In this document: in pieces, positions 1 to 8,868 of the stretch
Layout: every line of letters starts with the position of its first letter
Numbering within the stretch: the first letter of the stretch is position 1
Assembly (NCBI RefSeq): GCF_009856445.1
Contig: NZ_WMFA01000001.1
Coordinates: 682,001-746,000 of the forward strand
Origin: Halobacillus litoralis
GTDB taxonomy: Bacteria; Bacillota; Bacilli; Bacillales; Halobacillaceae
DNA length: 64,000 bases
Direction: 5' to 3'
Notes under the pieces: generated by a model
What the model was told of the DNA's origin: nothing
The model's database searches: none
Seen by the model: only the letters and a program-made list of their open reading frames with translations
Position numbers and translations under genes: made by a program

Positions 1-1
1 T

Positions 2-58
2 TCAAATCTATCTAGTGAAGATGTTCACTATATTGTTGAATCACTTAAGAAGCAATAA
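2..58 (+). CDS. C-terminal end of an aminotransferase, probably LegC-like (partial)
   Basis: Only the last 18 codons are inside the window; the frame opens at base 2 and stops at TAA 56-58. The residues (SNLSSEDVHYIVESLKKQ) resemble the usual end of DegT/DnrJ/EryC1 pyridoxal-phosphate sugar aminotransferases, which often finish in a 'LPSS.NLT.EDV.YI' pattern. The next gene starts 16 bases later, so it is in the same operon. In legionaminate clusters a LegC aminotransferase commonly sits just before the other genes. The family call rests on a short tail plus context. Confidence 0.5.
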   Translation, partial: SNLSSEDVHYIVESLKKQ

Positions 59-74
59 AAGGGAGGTTACTTAT

Positions 75-1124
75 ATGGATGTAAAAGAGTTTTTAATAGA
101 TGAGAACGTAAGTATGCTCGATGCTATGGCATTATTAGATAAAGTAGCTAAAAAAGTTTTATTTGTGAAAAGAGAAGGTAGGTTAGTCGCTTCTCTTACA
201 GATGGAGACATTCGGCGTTGGATCCTTAATAAGGGAGACTTAGATGCAAAAGTAAGTGAACTTGCAAATTATAACCCAAAGTATATATACGAAAAAGACA
301 AAAAAAATGCCCACAATTTGATGCGGGAATTATCAATTGAGGCATTACCTATATTATCAAAAGAAGAAGAGCTCGTTTCAGTAGTGTTATGGAACGATGA
401 TGAAATAACTGTTAAGAAAGAGTTACCTGTCCCCGTAGTCATGATGGCAGGGGGGTTCGGCACTCGTCTATATCCGTATACTAGAATACTACCTAAACCT
501 CTTATACCTATAGGTGACCTTCCAATTGCTGAGCATATAATTAGTAGGTTTCACAGTATGGGAAGTAAAGAATTTCATTTGATTGTTAATCACAAAAAAA
601 ATATGATTAAAGCTTATTTTAATGAAATAGATAGTGATTATAAAGTATATTATGCTGATGAAGATGAACCACTTGGTACTGGTGGGGGATTAAGTCTATT
701 AAAAGGTAAAATAGATTCCACATTCGTGTTAACTAATTGTGACATATTAATTGAAGAAGATTACGAGAAAATTTACGAATACCATAAAAAAGAAAACAAC
801 TTAGTGACAATGGTTTGTTCATTAAAAAATGTTAAAATTCCATATGGTGTAATTGAAATTGGAGATCAAGGCGAAATTGAAGCTATGAAGGAAAAACCAG
901 AATTTTCATTTTTCACTAATACAGGAATGTACATCGTTGAACCTAAAGTAATTGAAGAGCTTGAAGATAATCAGGAAATAGGCTTTCCAGATATTATTGA
1001 AAAATATCAAAAAGCTGGTGAAAAAGTAGGTGTATTTCCTATTAGTGAGAATTCGTGGCTCGATATGGGGCAACTAGATGAGATGGAAAAAATGCGTAAA
1101 AGGCTAGAAAGAAATGAAGCGTAA
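75..1124 (+). CDS. CBS-domain sugar-1-phosphate nucleotidyltransferase (PtmE/LegX-like)
   Basis: A 349-residue protein with two parts. Residues about 1-115 look like a CBS pair, and from about 119 there is a nucleotidyltransferase with the G-G-x-G-T-R loop near 126-131 and the PKP-L-x-P-I-G segment that follows. In bacteria making legionaminic acid, a CBS-nucleotidyltransferase of this layout forms GDP-glucosamine, which diverts hexosamine to the pathway. The start at 75 is preferred over an in-frame ATG at 15 because GGGAGG lies at 61-66 and the earlier start would overlap the previous gene. The end overlaps the next gene by 11 bases. GDP rather than UDP or CDP specificity is inferred from context. 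Confidence 0.8.
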   Translation: MDVKEFLIDENVSMLDAMALLDKVAKKVLFVKREGRLVASLTDGDIRRWILNKGDLDAKVSELANYNPKYIYEKDKKNAHNLMRELSIEALPILSKEEELVSVVLWNDDEITVKKELPVPVVMMAGGFGTRLYPYTRILPKPLIPIGDLPIAEHIISRFHSMGSKEFHLIVNHKKNMIKAYFNEIDSDYKVYYADEDEPLGTGGGLSLLKGKIDSTFVLTNCDILIEEDYEKIYEYHKKENNLVTMVCSLKNVKIPYGVIEIGDQGEIEAMKEKPEFSFFTNTGMYIVEPKVIEELEDNQEIGFPDIIEKYQKAGEKVGVFPISENSWLDMGQLDEMEKMRKRLERNEA

Positions 1125-1758
1125 ATTATTACTTATTGGTGGAGGTGGCCACTGTAAGTCAGTATTAGACAGTCTTTATGAACTAAATGAGTATGATAGT
1201 ATTGGTATAATTGACAAAAAAGAAAATATTGGAAAATACATTTTATCTACTCCTATTATTGGTTCAGATACCGATTTGCACACCCTCCTTAACCAAGGTT
1301 ATAAAGAAGCATTTATAACATTAGGTAGTATAGGAGATTCTAGTTTACGTGTTAAATTAACACACCTTGTAGAAGATATAGGGTTTAAACTTCCAAATAT
1401 AATTGACCCTTCAGCTATTGTTAGTAACTATAGTAACTTGGCTGAGGGTATATTTGTTGGGAAAAGAACAATTTTAAATGCAGGCGTTAATATAGGAAAA
1501 GCTACTATACTAAATACTAACTCCACAGTTGAGCACGACTCTAATATAGGAGCTTATGTACATATTTCTCCAGGCGCAGTTGTATGTGGAGGAGTAACTG
1601 TCTCAGCAAATTCTCATATAGGTGCAAGTAGTGTTATTAAGCAAGGTATATCGATCGGTAAAAATACTACTATAGGTATGGGGAGTGTAGTATTGGAAGA
1701 TATTGATTCCAATGTAATAGCATTTGGAAACCCATGTAAAGGAGTACAGCAAAAATGA
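1114..1758 (+). CDS. neuD: NeuD/PglD-family acyltransferase (LegH-like)
   Basis: A 214-residue sugar O- or N-acyltransferase. It has an N-terminal PglD-type Rossmann half with the GGGGH motif near residues 8-12. This is followed by left-handed beta-helix hexapeptide repeats (I-G-x-x-x-x patterns from about residue 105 to 205) and the catalytic-type His in the VEHDSNIG stretch. In nonulosonate clusters this family acetylates an amino group of the precursor sugar or decorates the product. It overlaps its upstream neighbour by 11 bases and its downstream neighbour by 4 (ATGA), so translation is coupled. Confidence 0.8.
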   Translation: MKRKLLLIGGGGHCKSVLDSLYELNEYDSIGIIDKKENIGKYILSTPIIGSDTDLHTLLNQGYKEAFITLGSIGDSSLRVKLTHLVEDIGFKLPNIIDPSAIVSNYSNLAEGIFVGKRTILNAGVNIGKATILNTNSTVEHDSNIGAYVHISPGAVVCGGVTVSANSHIGASSVIKQGISIGKNTTIGMGSVVLEDIDSNVIAFGNPCKGVQQK

Positions 1759-2747
1759 GTGTATTTATTATAGCCGAAGCTGGAGTAAATCATAATGGTT
1801 GTCTCCAAACAGCTAAAAAGCTTGTGGATAAGGCTAAAGAATCTGGAGCAGATTGTATAAAATTTCAGACTTTTGTTTCCAAAAACCTAGCTTCTAAGAA
1901 CGCCAAGAAAGCAAAGTATCAAAAAACATCTAATGCAGATGAAGAACAATTATCAATGTTGGAGAAATTGGAACTATCCTTTGAAGAGTTCTTAGAACTG
2001 TATGATTATTGTCATTCAAAAGAGATTAAGTTTCTCTCAACAGGTTTTGATTTTGATAGTATAGATTTTCTTGATAGCTTGGGGATGGATACTTGGAAAG
2101 TGCCGTCCGGAGAGTTGACTAATCTTCCATATCTAGAAAAAGTGTCCTCCTTAGGTAAACCTGTAATCCTCTCAACGGGTATGGCTACCATGAAGGACAT
2201 CCAAGATGCGACTAAAGTATTACTTGATAATAATGTAAATGATCTTACAATTCTTCACTGTACTACAGAGTACCCAACTCCGTTTGAAGAAGTGAACTTA
2301 CGAGCTATGTTAACGTTAAAGGAAACTTTTAATGTACCAGTAGGGTACTCAGATCACACTATGGGGATTGAAGTACCTATTGCGGCAGTATCACTTGGAG
2401 CGAAAGTCATTGAAAAGCATTTCACATTAGATCGTAATATGGAAGGTCCAGACCATAATGCAAGTTTAGAACCGGAAGAATTAAAAGCGATGGTTCAATC
2501 AATACGAAACATAGAAGTAGCTATGGGCACAGGTACCAAGGCTCCGTCCCCGTCAGAGATGAAAAATATGAGTGTTGCTAGAAAGAGTATTGTTGCTAAA
2601 AAGGCTATACAAAAGGGAGAATACTTCGATAATGATAACCTTACAGTTAAACGCCCTGGTAATGGAGTAAGCCCTATGAAATGGTATGAGATAATTGGGG
2701 AAGTAGCAAACAGAGATTATCAGGAAGATGAGATGATTGACCAGTGA
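1755..2747 (+). CDS. neuB: Nonulosonate synthase, NeuB/LegI family
   Basis: A 330-residue enzyme that condenses phosphoenolpyruvate with a six-carbon amino sugar to give sialic-type nine-carbon acids. Visible motifs are the IIAEAGVNHNG start, KFQTF near residue 35, HCTTEYPTP, GYSDHTMG and EKHFTLDRNMEGPDHN. These are followed by a C-terminal SAF (antifreeze-like) domain from about 275 (ARKSIVAKK... KRPGNGVSP). Length is normal for the family. The choice between N-acetylneuraminate and legionaminate synthase cannot be made by eye; the neighbouring CBS-nucleotidyltransferase favours legionaminate. It starts inside the previous stop (ATGA). Confidence 0.88.
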   Translation: MSVFIIAEAGVNHNGCLQTAKKLVDKAKESGADCIKFQTFVSKNLASKNAKKAKYQKTSNADEEQLSMLEKLELSFEEFLELYDYCHSKEIKFLSTGFDFDSIDFLDSLGMDTWKVPSGELTNLPYLEKVSSLGKPVILSTGMATMKDIQDATKVLLDNNVNDLTILHCTTEYPTPFEEVNLRAMLTLKETFNVPVGYSDHTMGIEVPIAAVSLGAKVIEKHFTLDRNMEGPDHNASLEPEELKAMVQSIRNIEVAMGTGTKAPSPSEMKNMSVARKSIVAKKAIQKGEYFDNDNLTVKRPGNGVSPMKWYEIIGEVANRDYQEDEMIDQ

Positions 2748-3907
2748 AAAAAGTTTGTGTATTAACAGCCACCAGGGCAGAATATGGGCTTTTAAAACCT
2801 TTGATATCTCGAATTAGTAACGATTCATTCGTGAAAGAAAATATTGTAGTAACTGGAGCACATTTATCACCGGAATTTGGACTTACTTATAAAGACATTG
2901 AGTCGGATGGCTTCGATATTGATGAAAAAATTGAAATACTAGTTAGTGCTGATACTCCTTCATCCATCTCGAAATCAATGGGTTTAGCTATGATCAGTTT
3001 TGCGGACTACTTTGCAAGGTCAAAGCCTGATCTACTTATTGTATTAGGGGATCGATACGAAACCCTTGCGGTATGTACTGCGGCTATGAACGAAAGAATC
3101 CCTATTGCTCATTTATATGGAGGAGAGACTACTGAAGGTGCTGTTGATGAATCTGTCCGCCACGCTATTACTAAGTTAAGCTATTTACATTTTACAAGTA
3201 CAGAAGAGTACCGTAACCGTGTTATTCAATTAGGAGAGCATCCTGAACGTGTTCATACTGTTGGTGGATTAGGCGTAGAGAACATATTGCAATCAAAGTT
3301 CCTATCTAAAGATGATCTAGCAGAGTCTATAAATTTTAAGCTTGATAAACCTTTTGCTATGGTTACGTTTCACCCAGTTACTCTAGAAGATAATCAAGCA
3401 GAAATTCAATTTCAAGAGCTTTTAAATGTATGTAAATTATATCCTCAGATGAAATTTATATTCACAAAGGCAAATGCTGATGCTCATGGAAGAATAATAA
3501 ATCAAATGATTGATAAATATGTTCAAGATCATGACCATGCAGTTGCATTTACTTCTTTAGGGTTAAAACGTTATTTAAGTGGACTGAAATACGCTGCATG
3601 TGTTATAGGTAACTCGTCCAGCGGATTATTAGAAGCCCCTAGTTTCGGGATTCCAACTATTAACATAGGAGATCGTCAAAAGGGGAGAATACAAGCTGCT
3701 AGTGTCATAAATTGCTATCCTACTACCTCTGATATTAATAGAGCTATGGAACTAGCATTAAGCGAAGAATTCAAGGTCATTGCGGAGAAAACAATTAACC
3801 CTTATGGGGATGGAAATACGTCAATCAAAATCTTAGACGTAGTAAAAGAACAGTTAAAAGAAAGTGAAATTACACTAAAGAAAAAGTTTTACGACTATGG
3901 AGGTTAA
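2744..3907 (+). CDS. neuC: UDP-GlcNAc 2-epimerase, hydrolysing, NeuC/LegG family
   Basis: A 387-residue GT-B-fold epimerase that releases UDP and yields the 2-epimer sugar used by the synthase upstream. Family motifs are TATRAEYGLL at the N-terminus, VLGDRYET, HLYGGETTEGAVDESVRHA, the nucleotide-binding GNSSSGLLEAP segment and GDRQKGR near the C-terminus. It starts at GTG 2744, which overlaps the TGA stop of neuB by four bases (GTGA). In legionaminate pathways the substrate is a UDP-2,4-diacetamido-trideoxyhexose rather than UDP-GlcNAc. The sequence alone does not tell which. Confidence 0.87.
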   Translation: MKKVCVLTATRAEYGLLKPLISRISNDSFVKENIVVTGAHLSPEFGLTYKDIESDGFDIDEKIEILVSADTPSSISKSMGLAMISFADYFARSKPDLLIVLGDRYETLAVCTAAMNERIPIAHLYGGETTEGAVDESVRHAITKLSYLHFTSTEEYRNRVIQLGEHPERVHTVGGLGVENILQSKFLSKDDLAESINFKLDKPFAMVTFHPVTLEDNQAEIQFQELLNVCKLYPQMKFIFTKANADAHGRIINQMIDKYVQDHDHAVAFTSLGLKRYLSGLKYAACVIGNSSSGLLEAPSFGIPTINIGDRQKGRIQAASVINCYPTTSDINRAMELALSEEFKVIAEKTINPYGDGNTSIKILDVVKEQLKESEITLKKKFYDYGG

Positions 3908-3910
3908 GTG

Positions 3911-4600
3911 ATGAGTTGCTTGGCAATCATTCCAGCAAGAAGTGGTTCAAAAGGGTTAGTAGATAAAAACGTTAAATTGTTGAATGGGAAGCCTCTTATT
4001 GCTTATACAATTGAAGCTGCTATTAATTCAAAGGTGTTTGACGAGGTTATGGTTTCAACTGATTCACCTAAATATGCAGAAACAGCAAAAAAATGGGGGG
4101 CCGATGTCCCTTTTCTAAGAGATGATAAATTTGCAAGTGACACGGCATCCTCATGGGATGCTGTTCGTGATGTTCTCAATCAATATTCTAAACAAGGGAA
4201 AATTTTTGATAAGGTTACTTTGCTTCAACCAACTTCCCCTTTGAGAGATGCAGAAGAAATCATAGGGGCTTTTAATCTAATGGAAAAGAAAGATGCAGAG
4301 ACGGTGGTTTCGGTGTGTGAAGTAGACCATTCGCCTTTATTCACTAATACCTTACCGCCTAGTCTATCCCTGAACAATTTTGTTAAAAATGACTTATTCC
4401 AAGCAAGACGTCAAGAATTACCAAAACATTATCGTATAAATGGAGCTATTTATATTGTGCAGGTTAAAAATCTTTATAGTGGAAATTCACTATATAATGA
4501 GAAAAGCTTTGCATATTTGATGTCCAAAAAAAAGTCAATAGACATTGATGATGAATTAGATTTCAAATTTGCAAAATTGATTGTCGAACATACAAGATAA
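3911..4600 (+). CDS. neuA: CMP-nonulosonate cytidylyltransferase, NeuA/LegF family
   Basis: A 229-residue enzyme that activates the nine-carbon acid with CTP so that glycosyltransferases can use it. The N-terminal signature IIPARSGSKGL with KNVK is the CTP-binding loop, and LLQPTSPLR near residue 104 and RINGAIY near 177 are also typical. ATG 3911 is preferred over GTG 3908 because GGAGG at 3899-3903 gives better spacing. It starts three bases after the neuC stop. With it the cluster has synthase, epimerase and activating enzyme. Confidence 0.88.
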   Translation: MSCLAIIPARSGSKGLVDKNVKLLNGKPLIAYTIEAAINSKVFDEVMVSTDSPKYAETAKKWGADVPFLRDDKFASDTASSWDAVRDVLNQYSKQGKIFDKVTLLQPTSPLRDAEEIIGAFNLMEKKDAETVVSVCEVDHSPLFTNTLPPSLSLNNFVKNDLFQARRQELPKHYRINGAIYIVQVKNLYSGNSLYNEKSFAYLMSKKKSIDIDDELDFKFAKLIVEHTR

Positions 4601-4614
4601 AGGAGCACTAGTGT

Positions 4615-5889
4615 ATGCTCTATAAGTTTAAAAAAAATAAATTCCTTAAAAACTCAGTTTTATATACAGTTGGTTCAATGATGACACCTTTATTAGGGTT
4701 TATCATGTTGCCAGTCTATACAAATTATTTATCTCCATCAGAATATGGTGTTATGACCACAGTTCAAACACTCGTAGGTATGTTACAAGTTTTTCTATTA
4801 TTATCGCTCCATGGAGCAGTTACTAGATTCTATTATGATTATTTAGAAGATCTTAAACAACAAAAAGAATATTTAGGGTCAATATTTCTATTTGTCGTTT
4901 TTTTTTCCACATTAGCTGCGTCAATACTATTGCTTTTTAATCAATTCATAGGAGCAATGCTATTTAATGAAATTCCTACCTATCCATTTTATTTTTATAT
5001 GATAGGTTTATCTTGGTTAAGTGCATTATTCGCATTACCAATGGCTTTGATAAGAGCACAAGAAAAAGCTGGTTTTTTTGTAACAGTGAATATTGCTAAA
5101 GCTGTATTAATAATGTTGCTAAGTATTTACTTAATAGTTTTTAAAGGTTTAGGTGCAGAGAGTGCATTACTTTCTCAATTAATTGTAACGGCCCTAGTTG
5201 TATTATTTTTATTTATCAAACAAAGCCAATATTTGAAGATTTCTTTGAAAGTCAAACATATAAAGTATAGTCTGTTATTTAGTTTGCCTTTGTTACCCCA
5301 TGTAGCTAGTGGGTGGATTATAAAATCATCGGACAGAATTATTTTAGAGAAGTTTGTAGCGCTTGAAGAACTTGGTGTCTATGCTCTTGCTGCACAAGTA
5401 TCGATGGTTCTAGCTTTATTTTATCAAAGTGTAAATAACGCATTAGTTCCTCGGTACACAATGTTAAGAAAAGAAAATAAAGAAAAGGAAGCTGAAAAAC
5501 TATTAAAGATCTTTCTTATTGTCATAATCTCTTTCGGTGTCCTCTCTATACCAATTGCGATGTTAGGAGCATATTTACTTTCTAGTGATGCGTATAATAG
5601 AGCGATTTGGTTAATTCCTTTTCTAATAATTGCTCAAATAATAAAAGGGCTATATTATGTGCCAGTAGCAGGATTATTTTATATAAAAGAAACTAAATCA
5701 ATAGCAACCAGCAGTTCAGTAGCAGCTGTTATTAATTTAGTAATAAACTTTTTATTAATTCCTATCATTGGAATATACGGGGCTATCATATCAACAGTTA
5801 CGGCCGAATTAATTCGAATTGCGCTTATATATAGAGCTAAAAGCACTTTGAAAATAGGTGCACAATATAGTTATGCAAATGAAGGATAA
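4615..5889 (+). CDS. Polysaccharide flippase, Wzx/MATE-like
   Basis: A 424-residue integral membrane protein with about 12 hydrophobic segments. It has the opening seen in the polysaccharide biosynthesis (Wzx/RfbX) family, where a short basic N-terminus is followed by SVLYTVGSMMTPLLGFIMLP. These proteins flip lipid-linked glycan units across the membrane. AAGGAG lies nine bases before the start and the gene follows neuA by 14 bases. It suggests that the nonulosonate goes into a lipid-linked surface glycan rather than only onto flagellin. No glycosyltransferase gene is visible in the window; any may lie further upstream. Confidence 0.85.
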   Translation: MLYKFKKNKFLKNSVLYTVGSMMTPLLGFIMLPVYTNYLSPSEYGVMTTVQTLVGMLQVFLLLSLHGAVTRFYYDYLEDLKQQKEYLGSIFLFVVFFSTLAASILLLFNQFIGAMLFNEIPTYPFYFYMIGLSWLSALFALPMALIRAQEKAGFFVTVNIAKAVLIMLLSIYLIVFKGLGAESALLSQLIVTALVVLFLFIKQSQYLKISLKVKHIKYSLLFSLPLLPHVASGWIIKSSDRIILEKFVALEELGVYALAAQVSMVLALFYQSVNNALVPRYTMLRKENKEKEAEKLLKIFLIVIISFGVLSIPIAMLGAYLLSSDAYNRAIWLIPFLIIAQIIKGLYYVPVAGLFYIKETKSIATSSSVAAVINLVINFLLIPIIGIYGAIISTVTAELIRIALIYRAKSTLKIGAQYSYANEG

Positions 5890-5964
5890 GCAATTTGAAC
5901 AAAGTAACTTAACTTCTACCTAAAATTAGTTAAAATGAATAAAACTCTCAAAAGTCGGAATGGC

Positions 5965-5990
5965 GCCGCCTCATTAATTCGCGAGGAGGC
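5965..5990 (+). other. GC-rich imperfect hairpin before ugd
   Basis: Arms GCCGCCTC (5965-5972) and GAGGAGGC (5983-5990) pair with one mismatch around a 10-base loop. There is no T-tract after it, so it does not look like a plain intrinsic terminator. It may be a leader stem or a regulator site for the ugd pair. Confidence 0.3.
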
Positions 5991-6028
5991 AATAGAAAAA
6001 TCGATTGATTATAATAGGAGGTAGATTA

Positions 6029-7396
6029 ATGTTTAAAATAGCGGTAGCAGGAACAGGATATGTTGGTTTAGTCGCAGGTGTGTGCTTCGCCGAAATGGGA
6101 CACCAGGTAACCTGTGTAGACATTGACGATAGTAAAGTAGACCTTATGAAATCCGGGGTCTCTCCAATCTATGAAGATGGATTAGAAGAGCTCATGAAAA
6201 AGAACTATGCAGAAGGGCGTATTGATTACACAACAGATTATGAAGATGCGTATAAGGATGCAGATGCTATCTTCCTTGGAGTCGGGACACCAGAGAAACC
6301 AGATGGTTCCGCGAACCTTTCATACATAGCTACAGTTGCTAGACAAATTGCTGAATCGGTAGAGAAAGATTGTTTGGTAGTAGTTAAATCTACTGTACCT
6401 GTAGGGACAAATGATAAAGTTGAACAATTTATTCAGGATTTCCTAGTAAATGATGTGAATGTGGAAGTAGCTTCTAACCCAGAATTCCTTGCTCAAGGAT
6501 CTGCTGTCCGTGATACGCTTTATGCAGAGCGCATTATTCTTGGTACGGAAACTCAATGGGCTGAGAATATCCTTAAGGGAATTTATGAGCCTTTTAATCT
6601 TCCTGTAGTTTCAGTTAATAGAAGATCAGCGGAAATGATTAAATATGCTTCCAACGATTTTCTTGCCTTGAAGATTTCGTATATGAACGATATTGCAAAT
6701 CTTTGTGAGCTCGTAGGAGCTGATGTTCAAGATGTAGCAAAAGGAATGAGCTACGATGAACGTATTGGATCTAAGTTCTTAAATGCAGGAATTGGTTTTG
6801 GAGGTTCTTGTTTCCCTAAAGATACCCAAGCTCTCGACTATTTAGCAAAACAAAACGGCTATGATTTGAAAACAGTCAAAGCAGCCATAGACGTAAACAA
6901 AAATCAGAAGACCGTATTGTATAAAAAAGCAAGTAATCGATTAATTACCTTTAGTGGATTGAAAGTGGCTGTTCTTGGACTTACGTTTAAACCAGGTACG
7001 GACGATTTGAGAGAGTCTCCTTCTCTGGACAATATTCCTTTGTTACTAGATCAGGGAGCAGATATTTATGCTTACGATCCAGTAGGTGCTGATAATTTTG
7101 CGAAACTTTACCCGGAAGGGCCTAATCGTCAAGGAACGATTACTTATGTGAATAATGTCGAGGATGCTCTAAAGGAAGCGAATGTTTGTTTCGTGTTCAC
7201 AGAATGGGGAGAAGTGAAAGCACTAACACCTAAGCAATACAAAAACCTGATGAGGACGCCACTTGTCTATGATGGACGTAATGTTTACGATATCAAGGAA
7301 ATGAAAGAGGCTAGAGTAGAATATCACTCAATCGGTAGGGAACAAGGAAAAGTTGAAGTAACAAGGGAGCCTGTTTATGAGCTACAAAACTCTTAA
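6029..7396 (+). CDS. ugd: UDP-glucose 6-dehydrogenase
   Basis: A 455-residue enzyme that oxidises UDP-glucose to UDP-glucuronate with two NAD. Residues 8-14 (GTGYVGL) form the Rossmann loop. The catalytic cysteine is C261 in GFGGSCFPKD, and SNPEFLAQGSA near 149-159 is also a family mark. ATG 6029 is chosen because AGGAGG sits at 6016-6021; a TTG at 6005 in the same frame has no such site. The last 20 bases overlap the next gene, so the product is probably passed to the epimerase downstream. Confidence 0.92.
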   Translation: MFKIAVAGTGYVGLVAGVCFAEMGHQVTCVDIDDSKVDLMKSGVSPIYEDGLEELMKKNYAEGRIDYTTDYEDAYKDADAIFLGVGTPEKPDGSANLSYIATVARQIAESVEKDCLVVVKSTVPVGTNDKVEQFIQDFLVNDVNVEVASNPEFLAQGSAVRDTLYAERIILGTETQWAENILKGIYEPFNLPVVSVNRRSAEMIKYASNDFLALKISYMNDIANLCELVGADVQDVAKGMSYDERIGSKFLNAGIGFGGSCFPKDTQALDYLAKQNGYDLKTVKAAIDVNKNQKTVLYKKASNRLITFSGLKVAVLGLTFKPGTDDLRESPSLDNIPLLLDQGADIYAYDPVGADNFAKLYPEGPNRQGTITYVNNVEDALKEANVCFVFTEWGEVKALTPKQYKNLMRTPLVYDGRNVYDIKEMKEARVEYHSIGREQGKVEVTREPVYELQNS

Positions 7397-8405
7397 TACG
7401 GAAAAAACATATTTGATTACTGGTGCAGCAGGTTTTGTCGGATATTACCTTGCAAAAAAGTTATTAGACCAAGGATGTTATGTTATTGGTATTGATAACG
7501 TTAATGATTATTATGATATTAACCTTAAACATACGCGTTTAGGGTTGCTTGAGCCGTATGAGAATTTCATTTTTATTAAAGGGGATATTTCTGACAAGGA
7601 AGAAGTAATACGTATTTTCGAAGAATATAAGCCCGAGATTGTCGTAAACCTCGCTGCCCAGGCTGGAGTTCGTTACTCAATAGAGAATCCAGACGCATAT
7701 ATCCAGAGCAATATGATTGGTTTCTATAATATATTAGAAGCTTGTCGTCATTATCCTGTTGATCATCTTGTGTATGCATCTTCAAGTTCAGTCTATGGGG
7801 CAAACAAGAAAGTACCATTTGAAGAGTCTGACTTTGTAGATCATCCAGTATCTCTCTATGCTTCAACCAAGAAATCGAATGAGTTAATGGCTCACACTTA
7901 TAGCCACTTGTATGATATACCTGCGACAGGATTACGATTCTTCACGGTGTATGGACCAATGGGAAGACCAGATATGGCATACTTCGGTTTTACTGATAAG
8001 TACTTTGCTGGCGATGCAATCAAGATCTTCAATAATGGTGATTTTGAGAATGATTTGTATCGTGACTTCACTTATATTGACGACATAGTTATCGGGATTG
8101 AAAGACTGTTGAGTAATCAACCGGAAACAGAAGGGGCGCCTCACAGAGTTTTCAATATCGGCAATAACAGTCCTGAGAAACTCATGACGTTCATTGAATC
8201 GCTTGAAGCTGCCCTAACCGATGCACTTGGAAGAGAAGTAGAGTTTAATAAAGAGTATGAACCGATTAAACCAGGGGATGTTCCTGCAACGTATGCTTCT
8301 ACAGATCAACTGCAAGAAGCAGTAGGTTTCAAACCTGAAACTTCTATCCAAGAAGGATTAAGGAAATTTGCTGATTGGTACGTTAAATATTATGATAAGA
8401 AATAA
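7377..8405 (+). CDS. NAD-dependent epimerase, UDP-glucuronate 4-epimerase type
   Basis: A 342-residue extended short-chain dehydrogenase. The cofactor loop GAAGFVG is at residues 16-22, and the catalytic pair Y161/K165 is in SLYASTKKSNEL with an upstream SSSSVYG. The RFFTVYGPMGRPDMA segment is typical of the family that converts UDP-glucuronate to UDP-galacturonate. Translation overlaps ugd by 20 bases and a strong terminator follows, so the two genes form the end of a unit. The pairing with ugd supports a uronic-acid substrate. Confidence 0.87.
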   Translation: MSYKTLNTEKTYLITGAAGFVGYYLAKKLLDQGCYVIGIDNVNDYYDINLKHTRLGLLEPYENFIFIKGDISDKEEVIRIFEEYKPEIVVNLAAQAGVRYSIENPDAYIQSNMIGFYNILEACRHYPVDHLVYASSSSVYGANKKVPFEESDFVDHPVSLYASTKKSNELMAHTYSHLYDIPATGLRFFTVYGPMGRPDMAYFGFTDKYFAGDAIKIFNNGDFENDLYRDFTYIDDIVIGIERLLSNQPETEGAPHRVFNIGNNSPEKLMTFIESLEAALTDALGREVEFNKEYEPIKPGDVPATYASTDQLQEAVGFKPETSIQEGLRKFADWYVKYYDKK

Positions 8406-8436
8406 TTAAAAAGCCTGTTCCGCTGACGTGCTGTAG

Positions 8437-8472
8437 GAGACGCAACTTTGTAATAAAAGTTGCGTCTCTTTT
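8437..8472 (+). terminator. Intrinsic terminator after the epimerase gene
   Basis: A perfect 13-bp stem (GAGACGCAACTTT at 8437-8449, complement at 8456-8468) is followed by TTTT. It closes the surface-sugar block. Confidence 0.9.
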
Positions 8473-8868
8473 AACACGTTACATGTGCATGTGTGCATAT
8501 ATTGAATTTCCAATCTCCTTAAGTGTAGTATCACGCTCAACCGTCCGCTATACTTTAATACTCTAATTTGATAGATATTAGCCAATTACATAAAATTAAA
8601 AGCATTTTTTTAAGATTTGTTCCATTGTTAATTACTACCGTATTATATAGAGGCCTTAAAATTCTGTAGAATAAGTAATTTGAGATGACTAATTGAATCA
8701 GGAAATTCACTACATAATTTTTCATTACTGTTGATTATCATATAATTTGTTAAATCAAGCTTTAAGTTGCGTTATTGATGATTAAGGAATAATGATTTAT
8801 TCAAAAAGGTCTTTTAAGTATATTTATTTCCTTCAATCCCCTCCTTGACATAAAGACAGATGTTTTCT
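8473..8868. other. Gene-free AT-rich stretch
   Basis: About 400 bases with no frame that has a ribosome binding site, no clear hairpin and no repeat. It lies between the end of the sugar block and the 3' end of the convergent GntR-family gene. Confidence 0.6.

Noticed and set aside
5965-5990. Terminator before ugd
   Set aside because: The stem has no T-tract on the plus strand, so it was listed as an undefined hairpin.
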